Positions 33,800 through 41,273 of a DNA stretch of 64,000 bases are shown here, in pieces. The stretch is from G963663315 sp965231905 (GTDB lineage Bacteria; Pseudomonadota; Gammaproteobacteria; Arenicellales; Poriferihabitantaceae), in assembly GCA_965231905.1 (NCBI GenBank), contig CBDDOO010000002.1, positions 1,302,001 to 1,366,000 of the forward strand, read 5' to 3'. Below the pieces are notes generated by a model that saw only the letters and a program-made list of their open reading frames with translations, had not been told where the DNA came from and made no database searches. Within the stretch, counting starts at the first letter, position 1, and each line of letters starts with the position of its first letter. The position numbers were made by a program, and so were the translations under genes.

Positions 33800-35413
33800 C
33801 AGCAATTCCCGCCAGGGAATAATGGATAGAGGGATGACGGTTGAGAGTTGGATTTTTCTGCGGGCTGTTTCTTCAGGGCGAGCAGAGCCGGGCTGCCGGG
33901 TTGCCGCAACAAAAAGGACGGGCTTTGTGTACGCTGAAAATCCCCCCGGAACACACCGGGTCACGGAAGAGCTCAAGGGGGGTCGGGGAGGGACGGGGGA
34001 GAGTATCCGAAAGCGATTCCATGAAACAGGCTTTCCCAACTGCTGATCAGATACTCATCAAACAGGGCTCGCATCTTCCGCCACAAGGCGCTGCGACTGT
34101 GGCGGCTCATCAGCGCCCGGTTGAACACCGCACAGCAACGCAGTTGTATCTGGTCAATCAGAAAGGCCAGCATCATCAAATGCGTCAGTACAGTAGACAG
34201 GTATTGATTGCCGTGACCAAAGTTGTGTTCCAGGCCGTAGCCCTGGTTCTTCAGCGTATTGAAGGTTTCGTTCTCGATGCGCCAACGGGCGCGACCGACC
34301 CGCATCAGTTCATAGACGTTGGATTCGTCAATCGGCAGGTCCGTAACCCAACAGAAGCGTCGTTCCCGGCCATCGGGGCGAATCTCCTGACAGGACAGGA
34401 AGTTCACTTCCAGATCAAAGTGCGCGTCATTTAACGGGACTGCATGGAGAAACCGGAAACGGAAACGGACACCGTCCTCTCCCGACACTTCGAGGGCGCC
34501 CGTGGTTGTCGTGGCCTCCACCCAACGGAATAACTCCGCATGAGACCCCGGCTTCACTCCGAGCATAAAGCGCATGTCCAGCGACTCCAGCAGCCGGATA
34601 TGCGGCCCGTTCGCGGCCAAAGCATCTTCCACCACCAGCAGCCTCAAGTGTGGATGATTGCGACGAACCCGTCTCAGCAACCGCTTCGATGCAGCCCGTT
34701 CACAGTCATTCTTCGTCGCACCGTCCCGCTTTCCAATGGCCTCGGGCATCAACGGAATCACTTCCCGACAATCCGGGTGCACCAATACCGCAGCCAATAA
34801 CTGATGGTAATACGTAACCTCGCCGTTCCGGTGGCGTTTCTCACAACAGCAGCGACAGCGAACCTGCCGGGAAGAAAAGACCCCGGTCCCGTCTACCGAC
34901 AACACATAATGACCGCCCGGCCCCGCAAAACCTTCCAGTCCCTTGCCCCTCTGCAACCGCGCAAACAACCGCTTGTAAACCGGCTCAAACGCATGCGGCT
35001 CCACTTCATCCAAACGCTCCCGCATATACGTGTCGCACGGCGCCTGTCGAATCCCGAACAAAGTCCGCAAGTTATGACGAACCGCCTGTGCATGACGACA
35101 ACGGTCAAACTGCAACAAGGAAGGATACTTCAGACTGAACATCGCCAGACCGGACATCAGAACATCCGGCAAAGACAGCTTGCGAACCTGCCTGGAATCG
35201 GGAAATGACTCAAAAGACGTGCGAACAACCTGGTATAACCCGTGAGCGGATAAATCCTTGCGACTGACTGGATGGTTCATGACCTCTCCTCTGTTTCTTG
35301 AAATTGGAACCGTAGAATACATCCCTTCAGGACAAAAGTTTACGATAAACTTTCTTTAAACTCCCTCAAATCCCTTGATAGCCCTCATCATCTGTAGCTG
35401 GCGGGAATTGCTG
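33800..35413 (-). mobile_element. IS4-like insertion sequence with perfect ends and target duplication
   Basis: Terminal inverted repeats CAGCAATTCCCGCCAG (33800-33815) and CTGGCGGGAATTGCTG (35398-35413) match over all 16 bases. The 9 bp AAAAATTTG occurs directly outside both ends (33791-33799 and 35414-35422), a target site duplication. The element is 1614 bp with one intact transposase gene, so the insertion is recent and may still be active. Confidence 0.93.
33973..35280 (-). CDS. IS4-like DDE transposase
   Basis: 435 residues from ATG 35280, preceded by GGAGAGG; a longer frame to 35322 is not needed. Candidate catalytic residues are HYVLSVDGTG (D), LLVVEDALAANG (D) and the late motif RWRIENETFNTLKNQGYGLE (E), the YREK-like region of IS4-type enzymes. 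A Cys-rich patch CRCCCEKRHRNG follows the first Asp. The frame is complete, without stops or shifts. Confidence 0.85.
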   Translation of the reverse strand: MNHPVSRKDLSAHGLYQVVRTSFESFPDSRQVRKLSLPDVLMSGLAMFSLKYPSLLQFDRCRHAQAVRHNLRTLFGIRQAPCDTYMRERLDEVEPHAFEPVYKRLFARLQRGKGLEGFAGPGGHYVLSVDGTGVFSSRQVRCRCCCEKRHRNGEVTYYHQLLAAVLVHPDCREVIPLMPEAIGKRDGATKNDCERAASKRLLRRVRRNHPHLRLLVVEDALAANGPHIRLLESLDMRFMLGVKPGSHAELFRWVEATTTTGALEVSGEDGVRFRFRFLHAVPLNDAHFDLEVNFLSCQEIRPDGRERRFCWVTDLPIDESNVYELMRVGRARWRIENETFNTLKNQGYGLEHNFGHGNQYLSTVLTHLMMLAFLIDQIQLRCCAVFNRALMSRHSRSALWRKMRALFDEYLISSWESLFHGIAFGYSPPSLPDPP

Positions 35414-35466
35414 AAAAATTTGTCAGCGCAATTCTAAAATGTCCCCTTTTTTATTAGGGGGGATTG

Positions 35467-36762
35467 ATGGACAAGGGGGTCATCACATTGAGTATTGGGG
35501 AGTTGGATCGAGTTTCGGTCATTCAAGATGTTATTGGCAAACGACTTCGTCAGCATCAGGCAGCCCGGTGTTTGGGTCTGAGTGTTCGGCAGGTCAAGCG
35601 TCTGGTGCGCCGCTATCGGGAGTTTGGGGCAGAGGGACTGGTATCGGGTCATCGGGGAAAGACTTCGGGGAATGCCCGGCCTGCGTCTGTGCGTCAGGCG
35701 GTGTTGTCTTTGGTTCGGGAACGTTACCGGGACTTTGGCCCGACTTTGGCGAGTGAGAAGCTGCTGGAGATTCACGGGGAGTCCATTTCCCGGGAAGCTC
35801 TGCGCGGATGGATGATCGCCGACGGGCTGTGGCAACCCAAATCACGCCGCAAGGCTCGCATTCATCCGCGCCGGGTGCGTCGCCCCTGTTTCGGGGAGTT
35901 GGTGCAGATTGACGGTTCTCCGCATGACTGGTTTGAAGGACGGGCGGAGCCGTGCACCCTGATCGTGTTCATTGATGACGCCACCAGCCGCCTGTTGGCC
36001 TTGCGTTTTGTCCCATCTGAGACGACTCAAGCCTACCTGGAGACCCTGGCACAGTATCTGAAGCAGCATGGTCGGCCGGTGGCGCTGTACAGTGACCGAC
36101 ACAGTATCTTCCGCGTCAATCATCCCCAGCGCGAAGGAGAACGGACTCAATTCTCCCGTGCCTTGAGGACCCTGGACATCCAACCCATACACGCCCATAC
36201 CCCGCAAGCGAAAGGACGAGTGGAACGAGCCAACCAGACGCTACAGGACAGACTGGTGAAGGAACTACGACTTCGCAATATCTCGAACCGGGAAACCGCG
36301 AATACCTTCCTGCCCGCCTTTATCGAAACGTACAACCAACGCTTTGCCGTAGCCCCCCAAAGCGCCCACGATACCCACCGACCCGTCCTGCACACCCCAT
36401 CCGAACTCGTCCTGATCCTGTGCCCACAGCATACCCGCACCCTGTCGAAGAACCTGACCTGCCAATTCCAAAACCGCGAGTATCAGATACAGACCCCAGG
36501 CCCCGGCTATGCCTTGCGAAAGGCCGCGATCACCGTGTGTGCGGCCTTCGACGGAACCATTACCCTACTGTACCAAGGACGCTCCCTCCCGTACCGAATC
36601 CTCCAACCAGGAGAACCCCCCATCCCACTGGCCGATGAGAAGAGCGTGGCCGATGTCGTTACACAGGCCAGAGCGAACCAGGGACGACGATCACAGTGGA
36701 AGCCCGCGCCCGATCATCCGTGGCGGCGGTGTCCGGTGACCAACGGAACACACGCCAGATGA
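35467..36762 (+). CDS. ISNCY-family (IS1202-like) transposase
   Basis: 431 residues from ATG 35467 (TTG one codon earlier is possible), preceded by AGGGGGGATT. N-terminal helix-turn-helix (RLRQHQAARCLGLSVRQVKR, about 27-46), then a retroviral-integrase-like core: ELVQIDGSPHDW (D), ALYSDRHSIF (D) and KGRVERANQTLQDRLVKEL (E). The C-terminal beta-rich tail is typical. The frame is intact. Confidence 0.87.
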   Translation: MDKGVITLSIGELDRVSVIQDVIGKRLRQHQAARCLGLSVRQVKRLVRRYREFGAEGLVSGHRGKTSGNARPASVRQAVLSLVRERYRDFGPTLASEKLLEIHGESISREALRGWMIADGLWQPKSRRKARIHPRRVRRPCFGELVQIDGSPHDWFEGRAEPCTLIVFIDDATSRLLALRFVPSETTQAYLETLAQYLKQHGRPVALYSDRHSIFRVNHPQREGERTQFSRALRTLDIQPIHAHTPQAKGRVERANQTLQDRLVKELRLRNISNRETANTFLPAFIETYNQRFAVAPQSAHDTHRPVLHTPSELVLILCPQHTRTLSKNLTCQFQNREYQIQTPGPGYALRKAAITVCAAFDGTITLLYQGRSLPYRILQPGEPPIPLADEKSVADVVTQARANQGRRSQWKPAPDHPWRRCPVTNGTHAR

Positions 36763-36784
36763 GCCCGGACTTGCAGCAGTGGGC

Positions 36785-36836
36785 CCCTGTGGGTTGGACT
36801 CCATTCGCTACACTCATTATCGTACAACCCACAGGG
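36785..36836. terminator. Inverted repeat near the right end of the ISNCY-like element
   Basis: CCCTGTGGGTTG (36785-36796) pairs with CAACCCACAGGG (36825-36836) around a 28-base loop. It follows the transposase stop, so it may act as a terminator, but there is no U-run. The remaining stretch to 37075 (IS end plus about 195 bp) shows no other gene. Confidence 0.35.
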
Positions 36837-37075
36837 ACATTTCCTTAAGTAAAAGACGACATTTTAGAAATGCGTTGACACATTTGTGCAACTGGAGAAT
36901 GCATGAACATGCGCCGCTACCTCCCACTACCCGTTCCGGGTAAACATACCAACCGTTGCGTCGCTTCGTTCCGACGGGTTGAAATTCTCCTGGTCTGGGT
37001 GGCAACAATACGGTAGAATGGGCGGTCAGTTTGATGTGAAATACCTTACACATTATCCACAGGATTTCATTAGTA

Positions 37076-37489
37076 ATGTTTCAACTTGTGTCTTACAAGG
37101 GACTGAACTCCCGTCAGCAGGAGAACTACAACTTTCAGAAGGTCGCCGCACGGCTCGCGGACTACGGTTTCAACTGCCTGCGCCTATCCGACGATTGGCA
37201 GGGAGCAGATTTCATCGCGTGCCACGTCAATAATGAGACTTTTCTCAAGGTGCAACTCAAGGGACGGCTGGTTATCGATAAGAAATATTGTGGAAAAGAC
37301 ATCTTCATCGCCTTTTTCCATGGGGATGATTGTTACGTTTATCCACACGACGAATTTCTAAATTACCTGATTCAACAAGGCAGACTAGGTGGGCGCGGCA
37401 GAGTAAAAGGTTGGGAGGAAAAAGGTATACGCTCTTGGCCAGAACCGCCTTCTTGGGCGCTTGAACTGATTTCCGATTACAGGGTTTGA
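37076..37489 (+). CDS. Small PD-(D/E)XK nuclease-like protein
   Basis: 137 residues. DDWQGADFIACHVNNETFLK followed by VQLKGRLVIDKKY has the D...QxK spacing of restriction-endonuclease-like folds in which Gln replaces Glu, as in Mrr-type enzymes. The rest (NFQKVAARLADYGFNCLRLS before it, CYVYPHDEFLNYL after it) fits a compact alpha/beta domain. It lies just before a HEPN-like gene in an IS-rich, lower-GC accessory patch, so a defence role is possible. No biochemical function is established by what I see. Confidence 0.55.
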   Translation: MFQLVSYKGLNSRQQENYNFQKVAARLADYGFNCLRLSDDWQGADFIACHVNNETFLKVQLKGRLVIDKKYCGKDIFIAFFHGDDCYVYPHDEFLNYLIQQGRLGGRGRVKGWEEKGIRSWPEPPSWALELISDYRV

Positions 37490-37606
37490 TGATGAAAATT
37501 GCGTTGGCCATGGCACTGCCGGGCAATACGACTATTGGGGGCCACATCCCGGATTTGTGAAGTTCGCCTTTCAGGAACACGATTAATCAGACATGCCTTA
37601 AAGCTT

Positions 37607-38551
37607 ATGAACTGGGTATCAGAGAATGAATTGTATGCCTTGATTGGCCTTGCAATAAATTTGGAGGACACTTCGCCGGGACAAACTGCCCCTGATTTAT
37701 GGGCTTTCACGGACAATGAATTTGAACTCCCTTCCCATTGGAAAGAGTGGTTGGGTAGATTCAGGGTGGAAGATATTGAAGGAAGTAACCTGTTTCTGGT
37801 GTGTAAGATTGAGAAACCACAGGGGGCATTTGACAGGTCGTTCAAGTTAGCGCAAAGGCGTGTAATGAATTTTTATAGCGGGTTGCTGCTTACTTCGACA
37901 TTTTCTCCTGCTGAACAGCCATTTTTGTTTGCGGGAGAGGGTACAAACGGGGAGGCCCTGATTAATCGATGGGAAGAATTCAGTCGGCCGGTAGAATGTC
38001 ACCCTTCACCTTACCCTGAAATTCCGAGAGGGAGCATCAAGCAAGCGGCGAACATTGCGCAGAATCTTAACGAGATATGGACGGGGGAGCCACCTACCAG
38101 AGAAATTTTGAGGCTCGCCAGAGTAGCTACGATCTATAGCAATGCCCGTTGTATGGATGATCCACTTGACCGTATCCATCAGTATGTTCGATGCTTGGAG
38201 GGCTTTATTGTGCCTAAAATAGGGAATACTAAGAGGGATTTCAAGAAACGAACCGGTCTATTTATTGGGGAAAGCCATGCGCAGCGGATGGGAGAAATAT
38301 ATGACGTACGCAGCAAGGTCGAACACCTTAAGGAAGTTGAATATCTGGAAGTGTCAAAATTGGATATAAAACCTGAAGTGTTGGAAAAAGAAGTGGTTAT
38401 CGAAAAGGCCGCACGAGAGACTTTGGAACATATAATTACCCGAAAGGGATTATGGAAGCATTTTGGCAATGAAGAAGCGTTGGAATGCTTCTGGCGCCTG
38501 CCTGATGACGAAAGGAGAGATATTTGGGGCCAACCTGCAGATTGGAAATAA
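37607..38551 (+). CDS. HEPN-like protein of unknown function
   Basis: 314 residues from ATG 37607; the frame is open from 37499 but that segment overlaps no recognisable domain. The C-terminal part contains IHQYVRCLEGFIVPK, then MGEIYDVRSKVEHLKEV, in which R-SKVE-H is an Rx4H motif as found in HEPN-fold RNases. The N-terminal half (NELYALIGLAINLEDTS, then a beta-rich region) is unassigned, similar to the layout of ApeA-type proteins with a sensor domain before a HEPN domain. The nuclease-like gene 118 bp upstream may be a partner (inference). Followed by 38552-38762, where no gene is seen. Confidence 0.5.
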   Translation: MNWVSENELYALIGLAINLEDTSPGQTAPDLWAFTDNEFELPSHWKEWLGRFRVEDIEGSNLFLVCKIEKPQGAFDRSFKLAQRRVMNFYSGLLLTSTFSPAEQPFLFAGEGTNGEALINRWEEFSRPVECHPSPYPEIPRGSIKQAANIAQNLNEIWTGEPPTREILRLARVATIYSNARCMDDPLDRIHQYVRCLEGFIVPKIGNTKRDFKKRTGLFIGESHAQRMGEIYDVRSKVEHLKEVEYLEVSKLDIKPEVLEKEVVIEKAARETLEHIITRKGLWKHFGNEEALECFWRLPDDERRDIWGQPADWK

Positions 38552-38762
38552 AACTGAACGAGGTTTAAAGAATAAGAGAGTCCTTATCCTTGTCCAGTTC
38601 CTCCTTCTTTTGGATCTGTTAATTACTCCATCCTCTCAAGAAATGGAGCCTCCGACAAACCTGGGGCGGTTCAATTTGTAGCGGCTCTGACCGACACGCG
38701 CACTCGCGCGTTAGCTGGACCGGGAAGCTGTCTTGAGTCGATTCAACAGCTTGCGTTCGGGC

Positions 38763-39423
38763 CTATTTTCCAAGGATCGAGCCCATTAGTTTTTTCTCAG
38801 ACTTGGAGAATTCTCGGCGGATGACAACCAATTGGTTGTTTTCACTCATATTTAGGGGTCCCAGTTTTGCCGGTTGCTTGCGTTGATCGACTTTCATAAA
38901 AAAAGTGAATCCGCCATATATGTAGAATCTGTAGTAATTGACACCAGAGAATCTTTCGGGGTGTGGATCAGCCATAAACAGCTGCCCCGTATTCGCCTTC
39001 ATTGAAGAGCGAGGCTGTTACAGAAAAATCATCGGCGCTACCCGGTGTTTGTGAACGGATATTCGAGGCTAAGATATTGTGCCATTTTGTGCCCAGATTA
39101 ACTCTGCCGAATAGTACATGGTCGCACGCGTCAGCTCGCCATAGCATAGACATGACCCAGAGTTTTAGTTTTGGGTAGTCGATGTCGACTGTGAATCCAT
39201 ATTTGAATGACCCAAGGAGTGGAGTTCCAGTCACGCCAGTTTTATGCGTCTTCACGAATTCCACTCCATACGTGTCATATGGGCTAAAAAACTCTTCACA
39301 ATTTAGACACAGGAAGCGCCCAATTACGCCGGTAGGGGATTTTTGCCCATGGGCGATGGCTTGAGAATAGGTTGTCATGACATCAGATTCCGGTTGCGCA
39401 TCCAAATGGAGGGCTTTGGGCAC
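38763..39423 (-). pseudogene. Truncated and frameshifted gene (HNH/CxxC-type hypothetical protein)
   Basis: The frame from 39423 reads PKALHLDAQP, then GRFLCLNCEEFFSPYDTYGV, and stops after GEYGAAVYG at 38968. The next frame (39002-38763) continues with PHPERFSGVNYYRFYIYGGF, so a frameshift near 38985 splits one protein. Upstream of 39423 the codons spell SHVVPKAL, the conserved SH-IPKAL segment of a family that starts with a CxxC pair. That N-terminus is missing because the sequence runs into the end of an insertion sequence at 39434. It is thus a decayed gene, 5-prime truncated by the element. Confidence 0.55.
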
Positions 39424-39495
39424 TACGTGCGACTGTTAAGAGCAAATAGACTTGTCCGGTTTTATAGCAAATGAATTGTCCGCTATGATGATACC

Positions 39496-39533
39496 TTGAT
39501 TCATCCTCCGGGTTAACCCGGAGGATGAATCAA
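39496..39533. terminator. 38-bp perfect palindrome, likely bidirectional terminator of the IS
   Basis: TTGATTCATCCTCCGGGTT (39496-39514) is followed immediately by its exact reverse complement (39515-39533). It sits after the transposase stop inside the element and could block transcription in both directions. It is not followed by a clear T-run. Confidence 0.5.
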
Positions 39534-39578
39534 ACCGAACGTGCGCGGCGGACCGGACGCGGTCGTTCGGATGCGAGT

Positions 39579-40733
39579 TCATAGTAATTGCCCCTTGGCA
39601 TCGTATCGGGCCAGTTCTCTGGGGCCGTGATGAACCGCCAGACCCTGATCCGGGTAATCCAGTACCTGGACGCGGGCTTTTACGTAATGGCAACGATGCC
39701 GATCTGCCGGAATCTGTAGCACTTTGCGCCGATAGCGCACACAGTTGTCTGCACCCACCATTCGCTCATGGCGCTCACACAGAATGTCATCCAGTACCGA
39801 TGGATCGCGACAGGCCACAAAGGCGCTGCCGGGTTCACGAGCCGGTTTCTTGAACTCGGCATGGTAGGCGGGCAGATACTCGTTTTGGAGATAGCGGTTG
39901 GCCGTGTCCATATCGGTGATGCCAGCGCTGGCCAGTTCCTTGACCAGACGGTCCTGGTGGGTTCGAAAGACCCGCTCACAGCGCCCGCGCGCCTGCGGTG
40001 AGTAGGCTGGAATCATCTCGATGCCCAGTTGCTTCATGGCGCGTCCGAACTGTGTGGGATTGTTCTTGTCCACTTTGCCTCCAGCCTGGGGCGTATGCCA
40101 GTAATGACTGCCTCGATCCGTGTACAGCGAACAGAACAGTCCTTTCGATTCAATCACTTCGCGCACCCCCCGGAAACTGCTGCGAGTGCCTTCCTGTTCA
40201 CAGAAAAACATCGAGTAATGCTCATTGGTCGCATCGTCCATCGTCACAATCAAATCCCAGCGCTGACCCTCCACCCACTCGTGGGTACTGCCGTCCTGAT
40301 GCAACATCATCCCCGGCCACGGCGACGACTCCCGTCTCTTGCGGTGCGCCCCGCGCTTCGCGTACCGCTTCACCACACCCGCTCCCTGCAACTGACTCTT
40401 CACCCACGTATAACTCCTCTGACCTCCATCCCGACGATACCAAAAATGAAAGTGCTTCACGTTCCAACCCCGGTGATGATCTCGATAACGCTCCACCACA
40501 TCCATCACTTCGTCTACCGGCGCCCGACGATGCGACACTTCACTCAAACGACGATCACACAATCCGTCCAGTCCTTCTTCCTCGTAACGATCTACATAAC
40601 GACGGAATGTGCGACTGCACACCCCCAATAAATTCGCCGCTTCTTCCTGCGTCAATCGACTCTTGTTCCAACCCTCATACGCTTCTTCAAATCTCATTAG
40701 CCTGGTCTCCTGTAACCACTCCACCCGGTTCAT
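39579..40733 (-). CDS. ISNCY/IS481-like transposase
   Basis: 384 residues. Helix-turn-helix start (RLTQEEAANLLGVCSRTFRR, about 25-44), then the integrase core: MMLHQDGSTHEW (D), CSLYTDRGSHYWH (D) and RGRCERVFRTHQDRLVKEL (E). It is related to, but clearly different from, the transposase at 35467. The frame is complete. Confidence 0.86.
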   Translation of the reverse strand: MNRVEWLQETRLMRFEEAYEGWNKSRLTQEEAANLLGVCSRTFRRYVDRYEEEGLDGLCDRRLSEVSHRRAPVDEVMDVVERYRDHHRGWNVKHFHFWYRRDGGQRSYTWVKSQLQGAGVVKRYAKRGAHRKRRESSPWPGMMLHQDGSTHEWVEGQRWDLIVTMDDATNEHYSMFFCEQEGTRSSFRGVREVIESKGLFCSLYTDRGSHYWHTPQAGGKVDKNNPTQFGRAMKQLGIEMIPAYSPQARGRCERVFRTHQDRLVKELASAGITDMDTANRYLQNEYLPAYHAEFKKPAREPGSAFVACRDPSVLDDILCERHERMVGADNCVRYRRKVLQIPADRHRCHYVKARVQVLDYPDQGLAVHHGPRELARYDAKGQLL

Positions 40734-40828
40734 CCAGCACCCCCTTTCAGTACTGTGTAAAACCGGACAGTTTATGTGCTACTCAACCGGACAATTCATT
40801 TGCTCTCTACATTTTTCTGAATATGGCT

Positions 40829-40857
40829 TGTGGATTGCGGGGGCTCCCTTTAGAATA
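40829..40857 (+). promoter_or_regulatory. Sigma-70 promoter of rpsO
   Basis: TTGTGG (40829-40834) and TAGAAT (40852-40857) are spaced by 17 bp and lie about 115 bp before rpsO, directly after the end of the insertion sequence at 40812. The untranslated leader ends with AGAGGAAT before the ATG. Confidence 0.55.
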
Positions 40858-40976
40858 CAGGCCCCCGGTATCGGGGATACGGTGTTTCAAGGTTTGCCGG
40901 TTGAATCGGCGGTTTTCAGGATTGCTGGTCGGCATTACTTTGACACAGGTAATAATCCGCTAAAGAGGAATAAGTC

Positions 40977-41246
40977 ATGGCCCTGGGCGCCGAAGAGAAG
41001 GCCGCTGTTGTCAAGGAGCATCAGCGTTGTGAGGGGGATACGGGTTCTCCGGAAGTTCAAATTGCGCTGATGACAGCGCGCATCCTGGATCTGTCCAATC
41101 ATTTCAAGATTCATATACACGATCATCATTCCCGGCAGGGTTTGCTGCGGCTGGTCAATCACCGCCGGAAACTGCTGAGCTATTTAAGAAAAACTGATGT
41201 CGAGCGCTATCGGGCGCTGATCAGCAAGCTGGGCCTGCGCAAGTAG
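40977..41246 (+). CDS. rpsO: 30S ribosomal protein S15
   Basis: 89 residues, the standard length. It binds 16S rRNA in the platform of the small subunit. EKAAVVKEHQRCEGDTGSPE, VQIALMTARILDLSNHFKIH, and DHHSRQGLLRLVNHRRKLLS are the conserved helices with the RNA-contact His-Asp-His pattern. SD is AGAGGAA. It is followed 27 bp later by pnp, the classical rpsO-pnp operon. Confidence 0.97.
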   Translation: MALGAEEKAAVVKEHQRCEGDTGSPEVQIALMTARILDLSNHFKIHIHDHHSRQGLLRLVNHRRKLLSYLRKTDVERYRALISKLGLRK

Positions 41247-41273
41247 CAGTCAAACTCTACAGGAGACAATAAA

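Larger units (their letters stand above)
35421..36880 (+). mobile_element. ISNCY/IS1202-like insertion sequence
   Basis: Left end TGTCAGCGCAATTCTAAAAT (from 35421) matches the right end read inward from 36880, TGTCAACGCATTTCTAAAAT, over 28 bp with a few mismatches. The 1460-bp element holds one transposase gene. No target duplication is seen; the left neighbour is the IS4-like element, whose target duplication overlaps the first two bases of this one. Confidence 0.8.
39434..40812 (-). mobile_element. ISNCY-like insertion sequence (second type)
   Basis: Left end TGTTAAGAGCAAATAGACTT (39434 on) matches the right end read inward from 40812, TGTAGAGAGCAAATGAATTG, followed in both by TGTCCGGTT. 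A second internal TGTCCGGTT-type repeat lies near each end. One intact transposase gene. No target duplication is evident, and the left end truncates another gene, so rearrangement after insertion is likely. Confidence 0.78.
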
